Both the position numbers and the translations under genes were made by a program. From Termitomyces sp. T153 (lineage: Eukaryota > Basidiomycota > Agaricomycetes > Agaricales > Lyophyllaceae): a stretch of 64,000 bases of DNA. Under the pieces are notes generated by a model. The model ran no database searches and was not told the origin of the DNA. It was given only the letters and a program-made list of their open reading frames with translations. Shown here in pieces: positions 45,833 to 55,575 of the stretch (the stretch's first letter is position 1; every line of letters begins with the position of its first letter). The stretch covers positions 620,001 through 684,000 of the forward strand of contig JACKQL020000016.1 of assembly GCA_018296165.2 (NCBI GenBank). The letters run 5' to 3'.

Positions 45833-46202
45833 TCTGCCCCATTTATGATTGAGAACATTCTCAAGTTTCCTGTAGTGAGGGACGATCAAACTCTTCATGG
45901 CACATGAATTGTTGGGTATCATCTGAAGCCCTCAACTTCATTCTCTTTTGACCTTTACTCAAAATATCAGGAATTGGGAGCAAGCATTTGGAGTACTGAA
46001 TTGGACCCACGGCTTAGAGCCGTGATGATTTCAGACATTGAAGCTCACACAGCAAGGTTGAAATGGGAGGACAACTGGGTGGTTATATCACTGAGATGTG
46101 TTTGTATTTTCTCTGAGCTCAAGATGAATAAACTCACTCATTTTGATCTAGTCTCTTTATGTTGATCAGATCTAAATAACTTGCAGCGCCAAGTCTAGAT
46201 AT

Positions 46203-47210
46203 ATGTAGTCTGGCGGATGATAGTAGTCTTGTTTGCACTTACTGTCTGTCAGTTACATAACTCATTACTATTATAGTTTGGCTCTCAAATAAATCAATCT
46301 TGTTCACATTTATACTATTATAGTCCTTACAAAAATGTAGTCTTTGTCGCTCGACGCGCTCAAATATAATCTTAATAATCTTATCTATGATTCTACTTAT
46401 CGCTGATCGCATTCCCATGATGGGTTATGTAAGAATCAAACACCAGTCAAGTCGGACTTTGACTTGTTGAAAACGACCATGAGCTCTGGGTTCACCCAAG
46501 CTCTGTCCCTCCCTCACGAGTTCTGGGTTCACCCAAGCTCATTGAATTCTGTATCACTTCTGAGTTCATCCAAACTCTACCACTGCCTGTGAAGTTCTGG
46601 GTCCAACCCAAACTCGTGATCACTTGGTTCTAGTTCTTGGCTCAACTCAACTCCTGTTGTGCTGAGTGATCTTAAGGATTTATCTATGGCGTAGCATTGA
46701 TGGACTAAGGCGTCTGTATCACCATGACGCTACCTCGAAGATCTATTTTTCCAATATATTGCTTGCAGATCACACCCACTCACTCAACGCTCATCGTGTT
46801 TTCCATGGGTGAATTACATAATCATCAAACTCCATCGAAGTAGGACTGGAGTTGAACTCGGTTCCCCCAAGCTCTATCCTTCCCTCACAAGTTCTGGGTA
46901 CATCCAAACTCACTCACACTCCCTCTCAAGTTTTGGGTTTGGGAACCCCAACTCTCAAATTTCCTCCTTTGCTGAGTGACTTTCAAGGCATGGGGCTTGA
47001 TGTACACCTGTAAGGTGCCTTGGGAACAAGACAGTCTCTTCTGTGTGTTGAATACCACCATTGATGAGCTCTGGGTTCACCCAAGCTTTATCCCTTACTC
47101 ATGACACCTGGATTCACCCAAACTCACTCACTCTTATGATTGTCTGAGCTCTGGGATAATATTCCAAGTTCTAATTCTTCAGAAGACCCCATTGCTCTGT
47201 CGTATTTAAG
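46203..47210 (+). repeat. Inner inverted repeat, right copy
   Basis: It is the reverse complement of 21,860-22,866 with few differences. It starts about 38 bp after the transposase frame ends and runs into a triplicated 170-bp unit. Together the two copies bracket all companion genes and the transposase. Confidence 0.85.
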
Positions 47211-47570
47211 GCGTCTGGTTAAGACTACCATTGATGAGCTCTGGGTTCACCCAAGCTTTATCCCTTACTCATGACACCTGGGTTCACCCAAACTCACTCA
47301 CTCTTATGATTGTCTGAGCTCTGGGATAATATTCCAAGTTCCAATTCTTCAGAAGACCCCATTGCTCTGTCGTATTTAAGGCGTCTGGTTAAGACTACCA
47401 TTGATGAGCTCTGGGTTCACCCAAGCTTTATCCCATACTCATGACACCTGGGTTCACCCAAACTCACTCACTCTTATGATTGTCTGAGCTCTGGGATAAT
47501 ATTCCAAGTTCCAATTCTTCAGAAGACCCCATTGCTCTGTCGTATTTAAGGTGTCTGGTTCCTCGACTGT
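47061..47570 (+). repeat. Three tandem 170-bp units with promoter-like end
   Basis: Units start TTGATGAGCTCTGGGTTCAC at 47,061, 47,231 and 47,401 and are almost identical. Each ends with TCTGTCGTATTTAAGG(C/T)G, a TATA-like TATTTAAG. The first overlaps the end of the inner repeat. After the last, TTCCTCGACTGTCTCC leads into the gene fragment at 47,641. Only one unit exists at the left inner repeat. Confidence 0.88.
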
Positions 47571-47640
47571 CTCCTTCACTCGAACCACCATCTCTGACAA
47601 GTAAGTCGTTCTATTTCCTAGCATCGTCTACACCGTCAAT

Positions 47641-48365
47641 ATGCCAAGGCACGCCAAGTCCTTCAAGATCCCAATGTGCCGCCCTGTCCTTCGCCCAAGC
47701 AAGTCTCGACTCGAAGGGTACCCCATCCTCGAGCTGGAGAAGAGCCAACAGATTCGCGTACGGTCTTTTGCTTTGAGTATCTTTCGATTCGATTCTAGGC
47801 CTCTATCCAGCGCAACACCAATGTGTGCATTTGATCCACCAATGACGTTTGCGCCGCGAAGTTCATGGCTCATTTGTGGGAGAAGCGTTGGGGGGCGCAC
47901 TTTCGAAGGGAACTCGAGGCGATGGGATATTTGTCGAACGCCTTGCCATCGGTGAGTAATGCTTTGGTCAAGTAAAGGGGGACAAATGTATTGACTGGAT
48001 CAAGTGTGTCTGGGTCTCTCGGAGTGTGAAGGTGATTAGGGAGATCGATGGGGAGGAGGGGATCTACGACAGGCATGATTGCTGGAAGGTCAGTTCTCTT
48101 TTCATTTATATTTCTTCAGTTTTCTCATATACCACAGGCTGATAAAAGGAACAAGGGAGGGAAAAACTAGTTAATTGTATCAAACATTGAGAATTGTGCA
48201 ATGTAATCTGTGGTGAAAGATTGTTCCTTTCGTTGTTTCACGTAAGTTTATTAATTTAAGCTTTTAATTTTTTTCTGTTTCTCAATTTACCACAAGCGCA
48301 GGTCACTCAAACATTGGCAACCCTCGCAGAACTCATGGTCAAGCATCTCCACGTGAAGGGTTCTG
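47641..48365 (+). pseudogene. Unidentified gene fragments, probably captured
   Basis: An ATG at 47,641 gives MPRHAKSFKIPMCRPVLRPS. In another frame KFMAHLWEKRWGAHFRRELE is readable at about 47,858-47,917. Then VIREIDGEEGIYDRHDCWK ends at a GT splice site near 48,088. A later exon (48,301-48,363) reads VTQTLATLAELMVKHLHVKG before GTGAGT. The pieces look like exons of a real gene with frame changes between them. I do not recognise the family. Confidence 0.35.
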
Positions 48366-48564
48366 GTGAGTACTCCCAGTGACTACTTCAGGTTTGATCT
48401 GATGCTTCGTCATTAGATGATATACCTTCTTTTGTATATTACAGTCTTGTGTTGGGTGTTTATAGTGCCTTGCTTGTCGACGGTGAATTGTTTTCACGTG
48501 CTTGTGCCGTTGTCCGCGACATCCTTGCCAACAAAAAGAGAGTCCTCTCCACAGTCCCCTCAGC

Positions 48565-49195
48565 ATGACCACCGACGAACTCTACAAACTCAGCCTCCAA
48601 CACACTCCCTCACCCGAGTTCTACAATCCCCATACAAGGGCAAACAAGCCGTATCCTCCCATGCCTGCCCCGAGAATAAAGGGTAAGAAGAGGGAACAAC
48701 CACCTGGTCCTCCAAACCCAGAGCACCCCGTCCAGTCTAAAGCGTATGCAAAATCCTTCTCTTCTATCTACACTCCCAAACCGAGACTTCTCACAGATTC
48801 CTCAAGAAAATCATCAATACCTCGTGGGGCACCTAGGAGATCGTAAAGACATGCGCCGATAGGTTAGTAGACAGTTCGAAAGTATTCAAAACGAACAAGA
48901 AGGGCAAAAGGATCCCTGTCGAGGACACCGGGGACGGCCCAGTCACACAACCAGTCTGGGTTTGGAAATTGGTCAGCGTCGTCGACCCTGCGTCAATCAA
49001 ACGCCACCCAAAGCCCACACCACAGCTCATCGAGCCCTTCGGCGCAGAGGTTGGTGTCGGCAAGGACTTTAGCCACCTCAATGAGAGGCGCCAGACTTTG
49101 AGATGGAGGTACCCCCGTTGAGAGCGGCTTGGGAGAGAGAGCTGGAGCGACCAAGAGTCATAGTGGATCCAGCAGAGGGAGCGGGCAGAAAATGA
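48565..49195 (+). pseudogene. Unidentified fragment upstream of MAPKKK piece
   Basis: MTTDELYKLSLQHTPSPEFY, then YPPMPAPRIKGKKREQPPGP, is open from 48,565 to 48,846. In another frame DSSKVFKTNKKGKRIPVEDT, PVWVWKLVSVVDPASIKRHP and FGAEVGVGKDFSHLNERRQT follows at 48,873-49,110. The second part is well-structured protein sequence of unknown family, perhaps a further captured host gene. Confidence 0.35.
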
Positions 49196-51745
49196 TCAGA
49201 TTTGCGTTGGAATGGTGAACGAAAGATCTCTGCCCCCGCCCGCATTACCATCATACTCCAGCCCTTTGCGACTGAAACGCTGCTCACGACAGGAAAGTAT
49301 CTCCTCTGCAAACGAGCAGCACATACTCAAAAGTACAAGCGGATATGAGGCCGATCTCAATAATCCCGATTGTGATTGCAGCAATTACAAGCCAGTTCCC
49401 CCACCTCACCCACTCCCTTCTCCTCCCCAACATCTCGCATCAAACAATACCCCTCCATCCCCTCGCCATGCCCGTCGTCTCAACGGTCTGCCTCCCTGAC
49501 CAAGTTCGCCACACCTTCTTCGCCACCCCCAACGGAGACCTTTCTTGGCAATCCTGAGATTAGACAATTTACTACTGCACCTCCACTTTTGCCTAATTGG
49601 CTGACTTTCAAACCTGACGAAAACGTTGTCTCATCATATACTTCCCATGGTTGTACTGCCTCAGATGCAGCAATTGAACATGAACAATCTTTGCGAGCTG
49701 CAGACCAATACAGTTTGAGGACTCGACCATATGCTTTGGGAGCCGGGCTTCATCCACAGCCCTCAAAAGAGAATCTTTCTCCCTCGAAAGATAGACAAAA
49801 CCGATATGCAACCGAAGAAGACCCCATCCAATCCAATTCTTGGGTCGTCGTAAACGGTCGCTCCGATGACCAAGAGCCTTCACCTCCCACGCAAGAAACA
49901 ACCGCCACTGTTTTGCCTCAATCCGCTGCTCGACCGTCTCAGTCTTCTTCGCGTAGAATAATTTCCCCGTATACTGGCTGCCCCCTTGCTATTCCCACAC
50001 CTCCTCAACATCCAGCTCCAGTTCCTATGCCCTCCCACGAGGTACATGAGACACAACCGCCTCCACGTCCTTCTGCAGGTGTTCCTCTACCATCCAAACT
50101 TTTCGCCTGGAGGGGAGAGCAGAGAACGCTTTCCTCGAGCAACCAGTGGAATCGCATGCCAAAAGGCAGTAAAAGTGTAGACAACCTCCGTGCACTTAAC
50201 AACAATCTGGCCATACAACGTCCTCCGCCTTTACCTATGAGCCGGCCCACGGGTCAGGCGCCCCTCATCCCTTCATATTCTCCATATTCATCTGGGCTGC
50301 CCAGATCATATGACTCTCGAACTCCTCCACGACCCTTGCCTATGCGAGGACCTCTATATGGTAGTGCTGGTGAACTGGGGCGAGAGGTCTCGACCTCTCG
50401 TGGCGCATCTTACAATTTGCCTAGTAGCCAAGATCCATACCCGTGTCCCCAATCTGCGTCGGGAGATTCTATGAACTCTCTCACAACGCATAGACATCGT
50501 ATGCAGTCCCCCACAGATTCAGGAGACAACATTTGATCTCCACGCGCTATTTCTCCCGGCCGTCAACACTCTGCATCTCGGCTAGAAACCAGTCTTTTGA
50601 CCTGCTCCGATATGTCGTCAGATGGGCCAAGCGGGGCTGAGACTTCCTACTTGACACCACCGCGCACACCAATCAGTCCTCGAAGCCCACTGGGCCCGAA
50701 TTGGGATCAGGCTAGTTCTTCGCGACCGTTGACATCGGACAGCAAACCTAATCATGGCCTACATGAGTTGCATTGAGGTTTGGAATCAACCTTACAGCCA
50801 GAAGATCAACAATGGTTTGCGGCTACTATGAATAGTACGTCTGAAGGAACCATTGTTGCATCGCGGGCACAGGCGAATGGAAGAACTGCAAGGCCATATA
50901 CGCCTCCCCCTCCTTCAGCAACATCTGAGATGTCTGAATCGACATTCACTAAGCGCTACAAATCCAATGTCGACCTTGATGATTATGGGACATCCATCTG
51001 GAAGAAGCGTCCGACGGCTGAATCAGACAAACTCAAGTCTATCTTACGCCCGCCTCTCAAAGTGCAGATCGAGCCGGTCAGCCCGACTTCTGACTCGAAC
51101 CCGCAACAGTTGTCCTCTTTTCCTCCTTCGCTCCCACCGCCTCATCGGTCGGTCACTCCATTGCAACTTGACTTGCATCCTCCAGCTCAACTTCATCTGA
51201 GACGTCCTCCCGCCAGCGCATCAAAGGGTCCAAGAGGCAGTACTTTTACCGATTGACAAAGCTCAACATGGGCTACACACCCACCTCCTGAAGACGTCTA
51301 TGAACGACTCGAAGAGTTCTTCCCCGAACATGACCTCGATAAACTGGTTATTGAGGCCAGCTCTGGTGGATCATCCCCTATGGCGGTGGAGCCAGCAGTA
51401 ACTGCTTCTCCCATTCTTGCACAGTCAGAGAGAGAAAAGACGCGCGCACGTAACAAAAATATCAATTCGCATTGTCGCTGAGGAGCACAAGAGACTGATT
51501 GATCGGTCTTCGCGCGAAGATGCTGCTTCCTACTCGAACGTCTCCAGGAAACGCAGCACCAAGTTGTGGGGAATCAAGCTGGAGGAGGTCACGCCCGCGC
51601 AGGTAAAGATGCCAATGCTAGGGGGTCATCCAGCCCCGGATTCTCCTTCAAATGGCAGTAAGTGATACTGGTCCAGTCTAACCCGTGTGCCTCACTGAAA
51701 ATCAGGCACAGCTACGTTTAAATGGGTCAGAGGAGAGTTAAGTAT
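49196..51745 (+). pseudogene. Captured N-terminal half of Bck1-type MAPKKK, kinase domain missing
   Basis: Bck1 is the MAP kinase kinase kinase of the cell-wall integrity cascade. A long serine/proline-rich region (FATPSSPPPTETFLGNPEIR, LPNWLTFKPDENVVSSYTSH) leads to SEMSESTFTKRYKSNVDLDD, PPPEDVYERLEEFFPEHDLD, IRIVAEEHKRLIDRSSRED and SRKRSTKLWGIKLEEVTPAQ. After an intron (51,660 to about 51,705) it reads TATFKWVRGEL, the residues that lead directly into the kinase domain, where it stops. TGA codons at 50,534-50,536, 50,774-50,776 and 51,254-51,256 fit CGA decay. There are also frame shifts. It meets the Cch1 fragment tail to tail at about 51,740. Confidence 0.82.
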
Positions 51746-52262
51746 CCTTTGATACGAGGTGGGACGGAAGTGCCATCGGAGGTAGAGAGAGTCAAAGGAA
51801 GGGCAGCTTGTATGGTTAAGACGACAGCATTAATGATAATCAGCACAAGAATGATAGGTTCAGTCCACCTGTGAACATGAAAATCAGTCCAAGGTGAACA
51901 TATTACACAAGCATAACATACGGGTACACAAGAAAATTGAAGAGAGCCAGTCGAAGTTTGCTGTCTGTCCCAAAAAACCCTAGCGTCCGACCACAAAGAG
52001 GTAAAGCCTTCGTAAGATCAGGGATCGGGTTCTCGTCAGTGGCCTGTTCCTCCTCATCCTCGAGACAGAGTTGACCCAGCCAAGTTGACCACGCATATGG
52101 ACGCACGACGTAGGTTTTGGGATAGAGATTTGATTGCCGAACCTGTCTTCTTCAAAGGCAATGGTGTAACACTGTATCGCATGGTCCTCTGACGGCTACG
52201 CGGTGTGAGAGCTACATTTCGTTTGGGATCTGTCTCGTCATACTCCTCAGCGCAAATCTAAT
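51728..52262 (-). pseudogene. CCH1: Captured N-terminal fragment of Cch1 calcium channel
   Basis: Cch1 is the voltage-gated high-affinity calcium channel of the fungal plasma membrane. The minus strand reads EEYDETDPKRNVALTPRSRQ, MRYSVTPLPLKKTGSAIKSL, then, after a frame change, EEEQATDENPIPDLTKALPL, GRTLGFFGTDSKLRLALFNF and LVYP. An intron follows, then WTEPIILVLIIINAVVLTIQ, the first transmembrane helix of repeat I, and PPRIKGYL. It begins at the inner edge of the right terminal repeat. Only the cytoplasmic N-terminus and first helix were captured. Confidence 0.85.
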
Positions 52263-53373
52263 CTAGAGTTAGGGAGCCAAACGATCACAAATGCACATTC
52301 TTTCTCATAATTCCATCACAATGCCAATCTTTCAGCTCAAATACACCAGCACAGAGCTGACCACGATGCCTAATTTTGAGATCCTGTATGATAACATCTG
52401 CATAGGGTCCACCATTTCCATCCATCTGTCACAGGTCAGTGTTGAGATTTTTCTATGACTACACAGAATTAACAAGCTTCAGGCGCGCGAGTCTCTGTCT
52501 TGTGTTGTCAAACTGGAGCGCAACAACGACCAACCAATCCTCAACCAGACACAGGAACTCATTGTTGTTGACGAACCCCCCTCGACGACGCCGTCCAACC
52601 AATCAAGAGTCAACCAGACATGCACAACAACGCTGTCCCAGGTAGTTGCGCAGCGCTTGGGCCGCACGAAATCTCGATCTGCTCATTACCGACCATATAG
52701 CATTCCGCGCGCTGTCCACGGCCGGCGAATTTGAATTCGAGAGGCTTGTAGATCAGATTGATTTTGGTGATTTTCCTTTCAAGTCAATGCCCTGTCTGTC
52801 CTGCTGATTTAGCCCTCATTTTTCTTGACTTCAGCTGTTGTTCATCTGTTTCTTGGAGTTTGTTGGGAGTCTATAATTTTGTACACTATGTTACCGACTC
52901 AGTAGTATGTATTAAGCGTCTTGATGAGCGAATCGATGGTTGCGCGCTGAGCGACGCGACACGTGTTTCTGTATATTGTTTCTATATAATATTATTACAT
53001 TTTTTTATTGCGTGTTTCTTGAGAAATATCATACGTTATGCCGACACGTGTTTCTTGAGAAGAATACAGAGTATTTCTCGAGATACAAACTAAGAACAGG
53101 ACAAAGGTTTTTTGAGAAACACGTGCTAAAACATATCACGTGTTTCTCAAGAAAATCATCGAGAACATTTCAAATATTTTGAGGATTGTTTCTTCGGAAA
53201 AAACACGGAAAAATTTATCATTCTACGAAAGAAACATTAAGATAATATTTAATATATTTATTGAAATTTTCTGACACAAAATTTAGCATGTTTCTTGAGA
53301 AAAAGGTGTCAGAAATTGAAAAACATATTTCTGACACCTTTTTCTCAGGAAACACGCTACATTTCCTGAAGTG
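52263..53373 (-). repeat. Right terminal inverted repeat of the CACTA element
   Basis: Reverse complement of 15,834-16,945. It carries the same tip hairpin and the same array of TTTCTTGAGAAACACGTG-like words. It retains more CG dinucleotides than the left copy at differing sites. Confidence 0.9.
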
Positions 53374-54574
53374 CTGGTCAATGAGGCATTGACCTTATTC
53401 CAGGCAGCCTGCAAAAACACTGGCTGCTGTAGACTGTTAGACATGGGCTATGATGGGGATGCCAGTAGTGACCACCATGGCATCAACAGAGGCTGGGTCA
53501 GTTATTCCTGTAGAACAGCACATAGTGCAATGTAAATCCACTGGGTCTCTATAGAGAGTGTTGACTTGGGAAGATTGAATTGCCTTATAGGGATTCTGCA
53601 ATGGTGATCTGAATGACCTTCATCAATTTGACAGCACTGTTATCAACAAGTAAGTAAGTCACAATGATGCCTTTGAATTTTCACCCAAGGGATAACTTAT
53701 CAAGTCTCATACATGTTCAAGATCTTTGAAATACAATGACTGGAAGGTGGTTCAAAATCAGTCCAATACTATGTTGACAGTTCCAAGCATGGGCTTCAGT
53801 ACTGAGGAGGGATTGAAGCTCAATGATTGACAGTATGTATCATGGAACATAGATTGAGAAGGAACATACTGGGCACTGGCAATCTGTTATGATTGAGGAC
53901 CTCTAAGACATGTGATAAGTATATAGTCTGAGTGACACCAATAACTGATTGTGGCAGGGGCAAACATCAATGTTAATGTGTACAATGTCATTTGTTATTT
54001 TGTAAGTATGTGCCACCAACACATTGGTCAATGATTTGATTTTATTTGATTTGATGCAATGTGTACTCTCCCCTCCACTGTTCAATGTCTCTCACTGGCC
54101 AGGTTCCCATGTTCTTTACCCAATGGCCCTGCAGCTTTCAGCCAGTTCTTTCAGAATTTCTGGAATCTCTAGGCATAAGCAGGCTTTGCAGAGTCAGATT
54201 CACATCTGAATCTTGAGCTTGTTGAGCTGGGATCAACCCTTGTGAAGTCATTGTGAGGTTAGTACTTCAAACTTAAATAATCATGCATTATAGTAAGTGT
54301 TTGTGACTATACTCCAAGCTTCAGGCTTCAGGATTTGAGGCTCATTGTTCATTTGGAGACTTGGACCCTACTATCCTCTAGATAACACTAACAAGCCCTG
54401 CTCCTTACTCTCCTAGTCACCTTCAGAACCCTACTTGGACCCTACTATCATCTAGATAACACTAACCTCTGGTTTAAGAACTTGGCCACTAAACTAACTC
54501 TTCTATTTGAGAAATGAATTCTGAGGTCTACAAAGTAGCCAAGGCTTTAATCCATCTTCAACTGCCAAATTTTG

Positions 54575-55150
54575 GCCACAATTTTTGCTCCCATGTGAAA
54601 AGGTTAGTGGACATGTGATCTGGTCTGACTAGGTATCCTTTTCTTGTCCTCAATTTTTGCTCCCTTCCAGCTATTACCACCAGCTATATAACGAAAATAA
54701 ACACCATGTGACTTTGATCTACTCTGTTCTCAGTTTTTGCTCCCTTCTGGCTAATACCACTGGCTATAGAATGAAAATGAACATGATGTGACTTTGACCT
54801 ACTCTGACCAGGTATCTTTGTCCTTGAATTTTGCTCCCTTAAGCATGTGATCTGGTCTGACTGGGTATCCTTTTCTTGTCCTCAATTTTTGCTCCCTTCT
54901 GGCTATTACCACTGGCTATATAATGAAAAAGACCACCAGGTGACTTTGACCTACTCTGACTGGGTATCCTTGTCCTTGATTTTTGCTCCCTTAAGCACAT
55001 GATCTTGTCCTCAATTTTTGCTTCCTTCTGGCTATCACAAGCAGCTAATATATGAACACTGTGGGACTTTGACCTACTCTGTCCTTAAAATCTGCTCCCT
55101 CCCAGCTATGTTCTTTGGCTATTACCACCAGCTAATCAATGAAATTGCTT
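54575..55150. repeat. Degenerate tandem repeats (TTTTTGCTCCCTT theme)
   Basis: The block TTTTTGCTCCCTTCTGGCTA, followed by a TACCACTGGCTATA variant and GACTTTGACCTACTCTG, recurs about five times with variable spacing. No coding sense. Confidence 0.75.
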
Positions 55151-55399
55151 TTTTTCATTATTTTTTCCCTTCTTGTTCTGTTATTCTGTAATATTCTTTA
55201 ATATTTCTGTTTTCTTTTTGTTTTTTAATTATGGTGTTCTATTTGGACTAAAAAACACTACAGATAATATATATTTTGTATTCTATTCAGGACAGCTTTG
55301 CAATGTGTCTGTGTTCATGACAACCAGTCAAATTTATGAAGGTAATTTCAAAAATGTGTTAACTTTCCATTATTTGTGAGATGAAATATTTAACAAAAA

Positions 55400-55575
55400 T
55401 GCTGGGCTGGCTGATTAGTCAGCTGCTGCTATAGCAATGGATTGTGTAATCTGCTTGACAAAAACACTGGGCTGGCTGATTAGTCAGCTGCTGCTACAGT
55501 AATGGATTGTGTAATCCACTCAACAAAAACACTGGGTTGGTTGATTAGTCAACTGCTGCTACAGCAATGGATTGG
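55400..55575. repeat. Three ~65-bp tandem repeats
   Basis: The unit GGGCTGGCTGATTAGTCAGC, CTGCTACAG, AATGGATTGTGTAATC occurs three times in a row. A fourth diverged copy lies at about 56,275-56,330. Most differences between units are C/T or G/A. Confidence 0.8.

Larger units (their letters stand above)
36375..46165 (+). pseudogene. Tnp2-type (CACTA) transposase, split by a retrotransposon
   Basis: An ATG at 36,375 gives MSPKDKICTCTKFKCHL, a Cys-rich N-terminus, then helices. After two introns near 37,016-37,160 it reads VYASCPKCHVIYRPKF (zinc-binding pair) and the Tnp2 core: LFSLSVDFFNPLGNKQAGKK, IGMICIVCLNLPIKEWYRPE, HIIPGPKEPEAQLDG, YLRPIIDEFLDLWSGV, HHEYFCSHCWCNR, YLVVDVMHNLFLSLIKEDF, PNHHMAFHIPDFLELFGPAS and GWWAFPFERAIGQLQQMSTN. 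Stops: TGA at 38,058-38,060 (CGA expected) and at 39,110-39,112. A 6.1-kb LTR element at 39,733 splits it. The frame resumes seamlessly as FLQNVSA then PFMIENILKFPVV at 45,838, ending about 46,165. This enzyme would have cut and joined the element's ends. It is now dead. Confidence 0.88.
15834..53373 (+). mobile_element. Giant 37.5-kb CACTA (En/Spm-type) DNA transposon with cargo
   Basis: The left end is CACTTCAGGAAATG and the right end is its reverse complement. The terminal repeats are 1.11 kb and nearly identical. A 3-bp duplication CTG lies outside both ends (15,831-15,833 and 53,374-53,376). A CACT-type terminus plus 3-bp duplication is the hallmark of the CACTA superfamily, and a Tnp2-type transposase lies inside. 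CpG is normal within and scarce in the flanks on both sides, showing a younger insertion into old methylated repeat DNA. Cargo includes fragments of at least five host genes and several companion genes. The transposase is broken by stops and by a retrotransposon, so the copy is not autonomous now. Confidence 0.85.

Noticed and set aside
36375..46165. Assigning the transposase to the KDZ/Plavaka superfamily
   Set aside because: The motifs IIPGPKEP, DFFNPLGNKQAG and VVDVMHNLFLS are of Tnp2 type, and the CACT ends with 3-bp duplication fit CACTA. A profile search would settle it.
15834..53373. Reading the two 1.1-kb repeats as two separate small non-autonomous elements
   Set aside because: Only their outer ends carry CACTTCAGG and the CTG duplication. 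The inner ends have neither terminal motif nor target duplication and continue straight into captured genes.
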